In this document: one piece after another, positions 42,391 through 51,521 of the stretch
How positions within the stretch are numbered: the stretch's first letter is position 1
Layout of the letters: every line of letters starts with the position of its first letter
NCBI RefSeq assembly: GCF_025152575.1
Contig: NZ_CP102293.1
Location: 1,302,001-1,366,000, forward strand
From: Subdoligranulum variabile
Lineage (GTDB): Bacteria > Bacillota > Clostridia > Oscillospirales > Ruminococcaceae
DNA: 64,000 nucleotides
Reading direction: 5' to 3'
Program-made: the position numbers and the translations under genes
The notes under the pieces: model-generated
What the model saw: the letters and a program-made list of their open reading frames with translations, nothing else
What the model was told of the DNA's origin: nothing
Databases searched by the model: none

Positions 42391-45291
42391 TCAGGATTTT
42401 TTCTTTTTCTTGTAGCTCTTGATGGTCAGCACTTCCAGACCGGCCAGCAGCAGCACGACGATCACGTCGCCCACCACGATGCCGGTGCGCCAGATGGGCG
42501 TCTGCATGGTGCTGCCCTCATCATAGGCACGGCTGTTCACAACGGTGTAGAGAATGTTCTTGCAGGCCTGCCGCATGGCCAGAACGCTGGTAGCGCTGGT
42601 GGTATCGGTCAGGTGGTTGGTCTCCACGTCGTAGTTCTTCAGCATCAGATCGCATCCGTTGCGGATCGCCAGGTCGGAATCCATGTATCCCACAAAGTGG
42701 AAGCCGTCGGTGATGACCATGCCGCGGAAGCCCCATTCGCCGCGGAGCACATCCTGCAGCAGGGCGGAGCAGGCACCGGCCCACTGGTTGCCGATGAAGT
42801 TCCAGCTGGACATGGCCGCTTTGCAGCCGCCCACCTTGACGCTGTACTCGAAGGGACGCAGATAGATTTCACGAATGGCCTGCTCGTCGGCCCAGGTGCA
42901 GAGCATCTGGTCCTGGCTGATCTGCTGGTCGTTCATGGCGAAGTGCTTCATGTAGGCGTACACGCCGTAGGACTGGGCACCGCTGATGGAGTTGGCGGCA
43001 ATGAGGCCGGCCAGGAGGCTGTCCTCGGAGTAGTACTCGAAGTTGCGGCCGTCAAAGGCGGAGCGATGGGCGTTCATGGCAGGCGCATACCAGCCGGTGA
43101 CGTTCATCTCGCTGGCCATTCGGCCGATGCTCTCGCCGTAGCGGCGGGCCAGGTCGGTGTTGAAGGAAGAGGCAATGATGATGGCCGACGGGAAACCGAT
43201 GGAGGACACGCCGGTGAAGTTGTTGTTGATGGAGGCAGGACCGTCACAGTCGATGGTGGCGTACTTGTCCACGCTGCTCTCCGCCTTGGTCTGGTAACCG
43301 CCCAGGGCGATGAGGTCGTCCATCTCGGTCACGGTCATCTGGTCCAGCAGGGTGTCCCAGCGCTCGTCGTCGTAGTCGGCGCCCCGCAGATCGGCCAGTT
43401 TCATACCGTTGTCGGCACCGGTGGTGGGCATCACATCGTTGGGATCGTTGAAGTCCTCCGGCTGCCAGGTCACACTGTTGTACAGGCCTTCCTTGGCGGA
43501 CTCCGGCATGGTGTAGTTGCTGGGCGCCGCCGTGGCCTCGGCGTAGTTGGCGAAGTGATCCGCACGGGACAGCGTGGTCATCTCGCCCTTGGCAAAGTCA
43601 AACTTGGTGGTGGCAGCCACTGCATCGGTACTGCGGGGATTGTTCTCGTCGTACACGATGGTGGACGGCACATTGTAGGTCTTGGACTCCAGAATGGTGT
43701 GGGAGTCGCTGTTGATGCTGAGGATGTAATCGCCCTGCTCCAGCACATAGCAGCCATGCTGCTTGCTGTCGAAGCTGGCCATATCCTCCTCCTTGAAGGT
43801 CAGGGTAACGGTCTCGGAGGCGCCGGGCTCCAGGGTCTGGGTCTTGCCGAAGGCCACCAGGTTGGCCGTCGCCTTTTCGATGCCGCCGTTGGTGTAGGGA
43901 GGATTGAAGTAGAGCTGCACGACTTCCTTGCCGGCCACACTGCCGGTGTTGGTCACCGTCACGTCCACGGTGATGGTGCCGTCCTGCACCTTCGGGTCGC
44001 TCATCTTCTGGGTGAAGGTGGTGTAGGACAGGCCATGGCCGAAGGGATACTGCACGGTCTTGTCGTAGTCGATGAGGCCTTCCGCCGCAGCGGTCTCATA
44101 GAATTTGTAGCCCACGTAGATGCCTTCCACGTAGTTGACGAAGTGGGGCACCACGTTGACTTCCCCGCCGCCAAAGAGGTCGGTGGTGGTGTAGGCCAGT
44201 TCATCGGCGCCGGTGTAGGCGAAGTCGCCGATATTGTTGAAATAGGGGGTGGCCGTCAGATCGTACACGAAGGTATCCGCCGCATGACCGGAGGGGTTCA
44301 CCAGACCCGCCACGATGTTGCCCAGGCCGTTGAAACCGGTCTGGCCGGTGCCGGGGCACCAGATCACGCTCTTGATCTGGCTGTACTGGTCCACGAAGCT
44401 CAGCTCCATGGTGTTGGCGCCGTTGTAGACCACGATGACCTTGTCAAAGTTGGAGCAGACCAGATCCACCATGTCCTGCTCGGTCTTGCTCAGCTGGAGG
44501 TAATGGTCCCCCGCCTCGAAGTCATTGTACTCGGTGGAGTTGTTGGTATAGTTGACCGTGCTCATATCGGTGGGCAGGTCGGCAAACTCGCCGCCCACGC
44601 GGCTGATGACGATCATCGCCGTGTCGGAGAAGGCCTTTGCATTGTCGATCAGCTCCTGGCTGTAGCTGGCCGCGGTGGGTTCCGGCAGCGTCCAGTTGTG
44701 GTTGCTGTACCCCAGGGTCGGACGCTCGGCGCAGTAAGCCGTATAGAAATCGCTGAGCTCGGTATTGGTATTGATGCCGGCGTTCTTCAGGCCGTCCAGC
44801 AGGCTGACCGTCGGACGGTCCGCCGAGATGGCGCCCGCGCCGGTGCCGCCGTAGACCGGCCCCACAGAAGCCCAGCCGAACACGTTCAGGTTGCTGCCCT
44901 GGCTCAGGGGCAGCGTGGCATCATCATTCTGCAGCAGCGTGATGCCTTCTTCGGCGATCTCGGTGCAGAGGGCATTGGCCTCCTCACTGGATTCCTCGGT
45001 AATGGTGCCGTTGCCGCTCAGCAGGTCCAGCATGGTGCTCATGGGGCCAAACGCCACCAGGTTGAGCATCAGGGCAAAGGCCAGCAGCAGCGCCAGCCCC
45101 GACTGGGCGCGAATCATAAATTTTGTATGGGCCGCCAGTTTCTTGGCAAAAGCCACCGCAATCAAAATCACGATAACCGCCAGCAGGACCACACCGAAAA
45201 AGATCAGCTGCGGACGGCAGTTGTTGATCACATCCACCACGTCATCCAGGTTGACACCCATGTTGGCGAGGGTCGAAAGTAAAGTGTCCAT
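42391..45291 (-). CDS. Membrane-anchored glycoside hydrolase family 3 protein with permuted domains
   Basis: The 966-residue protein starts at the ATG at 45291, which follows AGGAGG; a start 25 codons earlier lacks a ribosome site. Two membrane helices near the N-terminus (about 28-50 and 63-85) precede a GH3 C-terminal domain (about 105-370), a fibronectin III-like domain (about 400-530) and then the GH3 TIM barrel (about 600-900) with nucleophile Asp in VITDGFHFVGY. A final helix and a poly-lysine tail close it. The order is reversed compared with most GH3 enzymes; such permutation is known for some ruminal beta-glucosidases. The topology places the catalytic parts outside the cell. Confidence 0.88.
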   Translation of the reverse strand: MDTLLSTLANMGVNLDDVVDVINNCRPQLIFFGVVLLAVIVILIAVAFAKKLAAHTKFMIRAQSGLALLLAFALMLNLVAFGPMSTMLDLLSGNGTITEESSEEANALCTEIAEEGITLLQNDDATLPLSQGSNLNVFGWASVGPVYGGTGAGAISADRPTVSLLDGLKNAGINTNTELSDFYTAYCAERPTLGYSNHNWTLPEPTAASYSQELIDNAKAFSDTAMIVISRVGGEFADLPTDMSTVNYTNNSTEYNDFEAGDHYLQLSKTEQDMVDLVCSNFDKVIVVYNGANTMELSFVDQYSQIKSVIWCPGTGQTGFNGLGNIVAGLVNPSGHAADTFVYDLTATPYFNNIGDFAYTGADELAYTTTDLFGGGEVNVVPHFVNYVEGIYVGYKFYETAAAEGLIDYDKTVQYPFGHGLSYTTFTQKMSDPKVQDGTITVDVTVTNTGSVAGKEVVQLYFNPPYTNGGIEKATANLVAFGKTQTLEPGASETVTLTFKEEDMASFDSKQHGCYVLEQGDYILSINSDSHTILESKTYNVPSTIVYDENNPRSTDAVAATTKFDFAKGEMTTLSRADHFANYAEATAAPSNYTMPESAKEGLYNSVTWQPEDFNDPNDVMPTTGADNGMKLADLRGADYDDERWDTLLDQMTVTEMDDLIALGGYQTKAESSVDKYATIDCDGPASINNNFTGVSSIGFPSAIIIASSFNTDLARRYGESIGRMASEMNVTGWYAPAMNAHRSAFDGRNFEYYSEDSLLAGLIAANSISGAQSYGVYAYMKHFAMNDQQISQDQMLCTWADEQAIREIYLRPFEYSVKVGGCKAAMSSWNFIGNQWAGACSALLQDVLRGEWGFRGMVITDGFHFVGYMDSDLAIRNGCDLMLKNYDVETNHLTDTTSATSVLAMRQACKNILYTVVNSRAYDEGSTMQTPIWRTGIVVGDVIVVLLLAGLEVLTIKSYKKKKKS

Positions 45292-45527
45292 CACGTTCCT
45301 CCTAATCGCAAAGTTCCTCAGGCTTGTTCTCTCAAGGCCGCGGCACAGCCTGTTTGGTAGTATCATTGTAGCGTTTTGGAAGCCAACCTACACATTTTTT
45401 GCACAAATTGCGGTTTTTCCGGCAAATTCTGCATTTTTGCGGATTTTTACCGGTTTTTCCTTGGTCGAAACGCACAAAATAAATCGGTTTTATATTGTGC
45501 ACAATCCCTAAAGCGTCCCAAAAAAGA

Positions 45528-45564
45528 CCTGCGGCGGTCCGGAACCGCTCCGGGCCGCCGCAGG
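45528..45564 (-). terminator. Intrinsic terminator after the two-component operon
   Basis: A long GC-rich stem (CCTGCGGCGG with its complement, extended by CCGG pairs) followed on the minus strand by CTTTTTTGGG. The stretch from it to the GH3 start (45292-45527) is AT-rich and holds three CGGTTTT-type repeats at 45411, 45451 and 45485. Confidence 0.85.
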
Positions 45565-45574
45565 CAGTCGTGTT

Positions 45575-46852
45575 TCAGGATTTGCCGCCGCTGTGGGGCA
45601 GCAATACCCGCAGGATGAACCAGTTGTCCTCGCTGTGCACCGTCACGGTGCCGCCGTATTTTTCCGCCGCCGCTTTCACCGTGCGCACGCCGTAGCCGTG
45701 AGGCGGCATGCCGTCGGCGTCCAGATGCACCGGCGTCTCGCAGTAGTTTTCAAACCGCAGCATCACAAAGCCGTGCTGGGCAAAAATGGCAATGCGGATG
45801 AGCCGCTTCTCGGTATCCTGGAGGGTCTGGACGCTCTCGGTGGCGTTGTCCAGCGCCGTGCCCACGATGGTGCAGATGTCCCCCGTGGGCATAAAGTCCA
45901 AAAGATGCCCGTCCGCCACGCAGGTAAAGTTGATGTCGTGCTGCTGGCAGTAGAGGCTCTTCGCCGTGAGCAGGGTGTCCAGCACCGGGTTGCCCGTCTT
46001 GTTCTGGGCTTCATACATCCGGATGCCGCTTTCCATCTCGTCCAGGGCCGCCGCCTGTTTGCCGGGGTCATGTTCCGCCCGGATGGCCGCGATCTGCAGT
46101 TTCAGGTCGTGGCAGTGGCGGTTGATGAGGCGGATGCTCTCCCGGCTTTGCTGGTACTGTTCGTACTGGCGGTGCAGGACGTTGTCCATTGATTCCAGTT
46201 CCCGGTGGAGCCGGGCCTCGGTTATCTGTTCCTGCTGAATGGAGATAACCAGCACTCCTGCCAGGTCCACCAGGGTCCGGATGTAAAAGACATTGAAGGT
46301 AGCCTGCCCGTTCTGGGCGAAGGCCAGGTTGCTGACGGCGAAGGCCGTCGACGCCAGGACCACGGCGCTGGCCAGCGCCCGCCGGGTGACCCCCAGGTCG
46401 GGGTAGCGCCCCAGGCGGCGGAACTCAAAGGCATAGACAAAGCCGAAAACCACCCCGTAGACTGCCACCAGCAGGGCCAGGGCCGGCGGTTCCCAGCCGC
46501 TGCGCCGGGGCCAGAGCAGGCAGTGGAGCTGCCACTCCAGGCTGGCAGCGAATTCCGCCAGAATGAAGGCCCGGGCACAGCAGTAGCCGGCGTCCCGGGC
46601 CGTGATGGCACAGCAGCCGAAGAGATAGAGGTACATCCCCGCCACGGCCGCTGCCATGCAGGGGATCCACCAGGCCAGCGGCACGCTGCCGGTGAGCTGC
46701 AAAAAGGCGCCCAGCGCTGCCAGCACCGCCCCGCTGACAGCCGCGGTGACCGCCGTGCCCCACCGGCGGCGCAGCGCCAGCACATAGAGCAGACATGCCA
46801 GCCATTCGGCCAGCGCCGTGTAGAGGCGGGGAATATCGGGCAGTGCCGTCAT
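45575..46852 (-). CDS. GHKL-type sensor histidine kinase of a LytTR system
   Basis: The 425-residue protein has six hydrophobic helices (about residues 12-205), a coiled linker and a cytoplasmic kinase module. The phosphoacceptor is probably His248 in RHCHDLKLQI. The ATPase shows an N box around Asn336 (ALDNATES) and a G box GYGVRTV (386-392). This layout matches AgrC/ComD/VirS-like sensors, which often detect peptides or small molecules. It overlaps the response regulator gene by 4 nt. No precursor peptide gene is visible next to it. Confidence 0.9.
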   Translation of the reverse strand: MTALPDIPRLYTALAEWLACLLYVLALRRRWGTAVTAAVSGAVLAALGAFLQLTGSVPLAWWIPCMAAAVAGMYLYLFGCCAITARDAGYCCARAFILAEFAASLEWQLHCLLWPRRSGWEPPALALLVAVYGVVFGFVYAFEFRRLGRYPDLGVTRRALASAVVLASTAFAVSNLAFAQNGQATFNVFYIRTLVDLAGVLVISIQQEQITEARLHRELESMDNVLHRQYEQYQQSRESIRLINRHCHDLKLQIAAIRAEHDPGKQAAALDEMESGIRMYEAQNKTGNPVLDTLLTAKSLYCQQHDINFTCVADGHLLDFMPTGDICTIVGTALDNATESVQTLQDTEKRLIRIAIFAQHGFVMLRFENYCETPVHLDADGMPPHGYGVRTVKAAAEKYGGTVTVHSEDNWFILRVLLPHSGGKS

Positions 46853-47559
46853 TTCAAACTGCCTCCTATATAATCGGTGAGGGCCTCCAGAAAGGCCTTC
46901 TTCTTGGGACGGCTGATCTGCAGCTCGTAGGGTCCCACCTGGACGGTGTTCTGCTGTACCGCCCGCACCTGGGCCAGATTCACCAGATACCCGCTGTTGC
47001 AGCGCACAAAGGGCTTGTCGGCCAGCTTTTCCTCGTAGCTTTTCAGACTGCCCGGCGCCACCAGCTCCCCGTCCTCGGTGTAAAAGTGCACGTAGTGACC
47101 CTCGCTCTCCAGGTAATAGAGACTCTCCACATCCAGGCGGCGCAGACCGCCCTCCACCGGCACCGTGAGGAAGGTCTTCTGCCGCCGGCGCAGCCGCTCC
47201 ACCGCCTTCTGCAGCTGCTGGGAGAAGGCAAAGTAGGGCACCGGCTTGAGCACATAGTCCAGCGCGTCCACCGCGTAGCCCCGGATGGCAAACTGGGCCA
47301 TATTCGTAATGAAGATGAGGATCACGTCCTTGTCCACCTTGCGGATGGCCTCCGCCGCCGCCATGCCGTCCATCCGGCGCATCTGCACATCCAGCAGGAT
47401 GATGTCGTACACCGCCCGGTAGTCCGACACGATCTCGTCCCCGTCGGCAAAGGTGGTCAGCTCGAACATCCTGCCGAACTGCCGCTCATACCGGCGCACA
47501 TACCCCACCAGCTGTTCCCGCACTTCGGGATCGTCCTCCACAATGGCAATATGGATCAT
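46849..47559 (-). CDS. LytTR family response regulator
   Basis: The 236-residue regulator has a receiver domain (about 1-120) with acidic pocket EDD (8-10) and phosphoacceptor Asp57 in ILLDVQM, and a LytTR DNA-binding domain (about 135-234; YYLESEGHYVHFY, FVRCNSGYLVNLAQV). It is the first gene of the two-gene operon with the histidine kinase. Likely targets include nearby genes such as the GH3 cluster, but no LytTR site could be proven. Confidence 0.93.
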   Translation of the reverse strand: MIHIAIVEDDPEVREQLVGYVRRYERQFGRMFELTTFADGDEIVSDYRAVYDIILLDVQMRRMDGMAAAEAIRKVDKDVILIFITNMAQFAIRGYAVDALDYVLKPVPYFAFSQQLQKAVERLRRRQKTFLTVPVEGGLRRLDVESLYYLESEGHYVHFYTEDGELVAPGSLKSYEEKLADKPFVRCNSGYLVNLAQVRAVQQNTVQVGPYELQISRPKKKAFLEALTDYIGGSLK

Positions 47560-47630
47560 CCCGGCCGCCTCCTTTCCTGCACCAATCTTCCTGTATTATA
47601 TCATGCCCCGCCCCCGCCCGCAAACCCGGC

Positions 47631-47673
47631 TTGACCTTTCGGGGCCGGGGTGTTATTCTTTTGCTAGAATAAC
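47631..47673 (+). promoter_or_regulatory. selD promoter with overlapping perfect inverted repeat
   Basis: TTGACC (47631-47636), 17 bp, TATTCT (47654-47659). An 8-bp perfect inverted repeat GTTATTCT-N6-AGAATAAC (47652-47673) covers the -10 and the start region, which is an ideal place for a repressor. Confidence 0.65.
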
Positions 47674-47689
47674 GCTACGGGAGGTCCCC

Positions 47690-48736
47690 ATGGAACAGGA
47701 GCAGAATGTAAAACTGACCAAACTCGCCCACTGTGCGGGCTGCGGCGCCAAGGTGGGCGCCGGGGTGCTGGCCCAGCTGCTGGGGGATATCCGCACCCAT
47801 CACGACCCCAACCTGCTGGTGGGGTTCGACAAATCCGACGACGCCTCGGTATACAAAGTATCCGACGAACTGGCCCTGGTGCAGACGGTGGACTTTTTCC
47901 CGCCCATCGCCGATGACCCCTATCTCTTCGGCCAGATCGCGGCCACCAACGCTCTCTCCGACGTCTACGCCATGGGCGGCGAGCCCAAGCTGGCGCTGAA
48001 TCTTCTCTGCATTCCCGAATCCATGCCCAAAAGTGCCGTCCACGACCTGTTGCGGGGCGGCTACGACAAGGTCTACGAGGCGGGGGCCATCATCACCGGC
48101 GGGCACAGCATCCTGGACGAGGAACCGAAGTACGGGCTGGCCGTCACCGGGTTTGTGCACCCCGACCGGGTGCTGACCAACGCCGGAGCCCGTCCCGGGG
48201 ATGTGCTGCTCTTTACCAAGCCCCTGGGCATCGGGGTGCTGACTACCGCGGCGAAAGCCGACCTCTGCCCGCCGGAGGTATTGCAGCAGGCCTACACCCT
48301 GATGACTACGTTAAATAAAACCGCCCGGGACTGCATGGTGCGCTACGAAGTCCACGCCTGCACCGACGTGACGGGCTTCGGCTTCCTGGGCCATGCCTAC
48401 GAGATGGCCCAGGGCAGCGGCGTGGCGCTGGAAATTGACACAAGCGCAGTGGACATCCTGCCCGCAGCGCTGGAATTTGCCAAGATGGGCCTTTTACCCG
48501 AGGGAATGTACCGCAACCGGCACTATGCCGAGGGCGCGGTGGATCCCGGGGACGTTCCCCTGGCCGTGCAGGACGTGCTCTACGATCCCCAGACGGCGGG
48601 CGGCCTGCTCATGGCCGTGGCGCCCGGGGATGCCGACGCCCTCTTCCGGGATTTGCAGGGGGCGGTGCCCAGCGCCCAGCGGGTGGGCGTGGTGCTGCCC
48701 GAAGCCGAGGGCGGCAAACGCATCACTCTGCGGTAA
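47690..48736 (+). CDS. selD: Selenide, water dikinase
   Basis: The 348-residue enzyme makes selenophosphate from selenide and ATP. It has the N-terminal glycine-rich loop with the catalytic Cys (CAGCGAKVG; Cys18 corresponds to E. coli Cys17), so it is the cysteine and not the selenocysteine form. The ATG follows GGGAGG. No selA, selB or tRNA-Sec is in the window. The downstream yqeB/yqeC/xdhC genes show that its selenophosphate probably feeds a selenium-containing molybdenum hydroxylase rather than selenocysteine. Confidence 0.97.
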   Translation: MEQEQNVKLTKLAHCAGCGAKVGAGVLAQLLGDIRTHHDPNLLVGFDKSDDASVYKVSDELALVQTVDFFPPIADDPYLFGQIAATNALSDVYAMGGEPKLALNLLCIPESMPKSAVHDLLRGGYDKVYEAGAIITGGHSILDEEPKYGLAVTGFVHPDRVLTNAGARPGDVLLFTKPLGIGVLTTAAKADLCPPEVLQQAYTLMTTLNKTARDCMVRYEVHACTDVTGFGFLGHAYEMAQGSGVALEIDTSAVDILPAALEFAKMGLLPEGMYRNRHYAEGAVDPGDVPLAVQDVLYDPQTAGGLLMAVAPGDADALFRDLQGAVPSAQRVGVVLPEAEGGKRITLR

Positions 48737-49874
48737 GGGCCCGGATGGCAGCCAGGGCAGCGTCGATATCGGCCTCGGTGGTGAACCAGCCGGTGGAGAA
48801 CCGCACGGTGCCCCGGGGAAAGGTCCCCAGCGTTTTGTGGGCGGCGGGGGCGCAGTGCAGCCCGCACCGGGTCAGGATGCCGTACTCCGTTTCCAGCCGC
48901 CAGGCCATCTCGGCGTTGTCCCGCCCCGGGAAATCCAGACTGAACACCCCCACCCGGGGCTCCGGGCCTGTGGGGCCTTTGAGCACCACGCCGGGGATGG
49001 TTTGCAGCCCCGCCAGAAAGCGGCGGCTGATCGCCAGATCGTGGGCGCGGACCGCCTCCACGCCGAGGTTCTGGAGGTACTCCAGCGCCGCCTCCCAGCC
49101 GTAAATGCCGGGGAGGTTCTGGGTGCCCGGCTCGAATTTGTCCGGCATATAGGCGGGCTGGTCCTCACTGTCCGAGGCGCTGCCGGTTCCCCCCGTCACA
49201 TAGGGGGCCAGGGCCCTGGCGAAGTCCGGGGCCAGCAGCAGTGCCCCCAGCCCCTGGGGCCCCATCAGCCCCTTGTGGGCGGGCACGCTGAGGGCAGCAA
49301 GGCCCAGTTCCTGAAAAGAGAGAGGCAGATGGCCCGCCGTCTGGGCGGCGTCCAGGCAGAAAGGCACCCCATGGGCGGCGCAGATCCTGCCCACCGCCGC
49401 GGCGTCCTGCAAGGTGCCCGACACGTTGGAGGCATGGGCCAGCACCACCAGTTTTGTGTGGGGGCGGAACAACGTTTCCAGGGCGGAGAGGTCCAGGAAG
49501 CCTTCCCCGTCGCAGGGGATGCGGTCGAAGGTCACCCCCTGCTTTGCCAGCCGCTGCAGCGGCCGCATGACGGCGTTGTGCTCCATGCCCGACACGATGC
49601 AGTGGTCCCCGGGGTGCAGCGCCCCGCCCAGCACCAGGTTCAGCCCCCAGGTATTGCCGGGGGTGAGCACCGCGTGGGTGGGGTCGGCGAACGCAAAGAG
49701 TTCACACAGCCGACGGCGCAGCCGCAGCGTCACCAGTTCCGCCTGCTGGGCGGCCCCGTAGACGCCGCGGTTCACGTTGGCCCCCACATGGGTGATATAC
49801 GCCGCCATGGCTGCCGCCACGCAGGGCGGTTTGGGAAAGGAAGTAGCGGCCTGATCGAGATAGATGGCGGGCAT
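48723..49874 (-). CDS. Cysteine desulfurase family protein (class V aminotransferase)
   Basis: The 383-residue PLP enzyme begins MPAIYLDQAATSFPKP and has the PLP lysine in SVPAHKGLMGPQG and the active-site loop RCGLHCAPAAHKT with its catalytic Cys. It belongs to the SufS/NifS-like group often found beside selD, where it probably supplies sulfur or selenium from cysteine or selenocysteine. The ATG at 49874 follows AAAGGGG. The gene faces selD, and the two 3' ends overlap by 14 bp, so their stop codons lie inside each other's last codons. Confidence 0.92.
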   Translation of the reverse strand: MPAIYLDQAATSFPKPPCVAAAMAAYITHVGANVNRGVYGAAQQAELVTLRLRRRLCELFAFADPTHAVLTPGNTWGLNLVLGGALHPGDHCIVSGMEHNAVMRPLQRLAKQGVTFDRIPCDGEGFLDLSALETLFRPHTKLVVLAHASNVSGTLQDAAAVGRICAAHGVPFCLDAAQTAGHLPLSFQELGLAALSVPAHKGLMGPQGLGALLLAPDFARALAPYVTGGTGSASDSEDQPAYMPDKFEPGTQNLPGIYGWEAALEYLQNLGVEAVRAHDLAISRRFLAGLQTIPGVVLKGPTGPEPRVGVFSLDFPGRDNAEMAWRLETEYGILTRCGLHCAPAAHKTLGTFPRGTVRFSTGWFTTEADIDAALAAIRALTAE

Positions 49875-49980
49875 GACAAAGCCCCTTTCTATAGAAAAGT
49901 CCTGGCTACAGTGTAGCACAGGCAGGGCGCGGCGCGCAACGCCGCAGTCACAAAGCAGTCAGAACAAGGAGGAATCGTTT

Positions 49981-51072
49981 TTGAAAAAGATCAACATTCT
50001 GGTGCCTGTCACCGGCATCGTGGTGGGCCTGGCGGCCCTGGTGCTGGTTTCCTTGGGCAACCCCGGCAACATGGGCTTCTGCATTGCCTGCTTTTTGCGG
50101 GACATCTCGGGCTCCCTGGGCCTGCATCATGCGGCCAAGGTCCAGTACGTCCGCCCCGAGATCATCGGCCTGGTGCTGGGCGCCACCATCATGGCCCTGG
50201 CGGGCAAAGAGTTCAAGGCCCGGGCCGGGTCTGCGCCCGCTTTGCGGTTTATCCTGGGCGGCATCGTCATGGTGGGGGCGCTGGCCTTCCTGGGCTGCCC
50301 GCTGCGGATGGTGCTGCGTCTGGGCGGCGGTGACGGCACGGCCCTGGCGGGCCTCGCCGGCTTCGTCTGCGGCATCCTGGTGGGGGTGGCCTGCCTGAAA
50401 AAAGGCTTCTCCCTGGGCCGGGCCTACAAGGTCAAAACCGCCGACGGTTTCGTGCTGCCCGGCTTCATGATCGCCCTGCTGGTGTTGCTGCTGGCGGTGC
50501 CGTCGGTGCTGCTCTTCTCCACCGAGGGCCCCGGCGCCAGCCACGCCCCCTGGATCGTAGCCCTCATCGCCGGGCTGGCCGTGGGCGCCCTGGCCCAGAA
50601 AAGCCGCCTGTGCATGGCGGGAGGCATCCGGGATGCCGTGATGTTCAAGGACTTCAACCTGCTCAGCGGCTTCGGGGCCATCTTTGTGGTGGTGCTCGTG
50701 GGCAACCTGATCCTCGGCCGGTTCCATCCCGAGCTGGCCGTGCAGCCGGTGGCCCACCATGATTACATCTGGAGTTTCCTCGGCATGACCGCCGCGGGCT
50801 GGGGTTCCATCCTGCTGGGCGGCTGCCCCCTGCGCCAGCTGATCCTGGCCGGCGAGGGCAACGGCGACAGCGCCGTGACGGTGCTGGGCATGATCGTGGG
50901 CGCCGCCCTGGCCCACAACTTCGGCATGGCCGGCAACGCCGACGCCATGACGGACGGCGTCTTCACAGCGGGCGGCGTAGCGCTGCCCGGTCAGGTGGGC
51001 GTGGCCGTCTGCCTGGTGCTGCTGGGACTCATTTCCTACGCCAATCTGTACAAAAAGGAGAAAAAGCAATGA
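49981..51072 (+). CDS. yedE: YedE family selenium metabolism membrane protein
   Basis: The 363-residue protein starts with TTG at 49981, preceded by AAGGAGG. It has about ten helices and two repeats with conserved Cys motifs (LGCPLRMVLRLGGGDG and GGCPLRQLILAGEGN) typical of YeeE/YedE transporters. The branch linked to selD and a TusA-like protein is thought to import a selenium or sulfur species. It overlaps the TusA-like gene by 4 nt. Confidence 0.9.
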   Translation: MKKINILVPVTGIVVGLAALVLVSLGNPGNMGFCIACFLRDISGSLGLHHAAKVQYVRPEIIGLVLGATIMALAGKEFKARAGSAPALRFILGGIVMVGALAFLGCPLRMVLRLGGGDGTALAGLAGFVCGILVGVACLKKGFSLGRAYKVKTADGFVLPGFMIALLVLLLAVPSVLLFSTEGPGASHAPWIVALIAGLAVGALAQKSRLCMAGGIRDAVMFKDFNLLSGFGAIFVVVLVGNLILGRFHPELAVQPVAHHDYIWSFLGMTAAGWGSILLGGCPLRQLILAGEGNGDSAVTVLGMIVGAALAHNFGMAGNADAMTDGVFTAGGVALPGQVGVAVCLVLLGLISYANLYKKEKKQ

Positions 51073-51278
51073 TCGATGCAAGAGGACTGTCCTGCCCCAT
51101 GCCGGTAGTCATGGTGCAGAAAGCGGTGCAGAACGGCACCCCCGCCACCCTGGAGGTGCTGCTGGACAACCCCTGTTCGGTGGAGAACGTCACCCGGTTT
51201 GCCCACAACAGCGGCTACGCGGTGGAAGTTGCCCCCGCCGACGAGGACGAGTTCCGCCTGACCCTGAGGAAACAATGA
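51069..51278 (+). CDS. yedF: TusA/YedF-type sulfurtransferase-like protein
   Basis: The 69-residue protein has the TusA signature DARGLSCPMPVVMVQKAV, with the active Cys after the Ser. In E. coli TusA this Cys carries persulfide sulfur. Next to yedE and selD it probably carries selenium or sulfur from the transporter toward selenophosphate synthesis. It lacks the C-terminal extension of longer YedF proteins. It is coupled by 4-nt overlaps on both sides. Confidence 0.92.
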   Translation: MIDARGLSCPMPVVMVQKAVQNGTPATLEVLLDNPCSVENVTRFAHNSGYAVEVAPADEDEFRLTLRKQ

Positions 51279-51520
51279 GCGAATACATTGCCACCTTCCA
51301 CACCCATCTGAGCGCCCTGCTGACCTTTGAGGCCCTGCGGGGCCGGGGGATGGAAGCCCGGATGATGCCGGTGCCCCGGGCGCTGAGTTCCAGCTGCGGC
51401 ACCTGCGTGCGGTACACCGCCCCCTACGCCTGCCAGGATCTGCTGGACCGGGACTGGGAGGCCGTCTACGGCTGCCGGGGCGAGGACTATACCTGCCTGT
51501 ACACGGCGGAGGAACCGTAA
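51275..51520 (+). CDS. DUF3343 domain-containing protein, putative Se/S carrier
   Basis: The 81-residue protein matches the DUF3343 pattern: a beta strand YIATFHTHLSALLTFEALRGRG, then PRALSSSCGTCVRYT with a conserved CGTC. The two cysteines suggest a thiol carrier role. This family is regularly found beside YedE/YedF and selD in anaerobic Firmicutes; the biochemical role is unproven. Confidence 0.88.
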   Translation: MSEYIATFHTHLSALLTFEALRGRGMEARMMPVPRALSSSCGTCVRYTAPYACQDLLDRDWEAVYGCRGEDYTCLYTAEEP

Positions 51521-51521
51521 G

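Noticed and set aside
42613..45282. An 889-codon open frame on the plus strand opposite the GH3 gene
   Set aside because: It is a mirror of the high-GC GH3 gene (Gly/Val/His-rich, no domain, no ribosome site). The GH3 frame has clear catalytic motifs.
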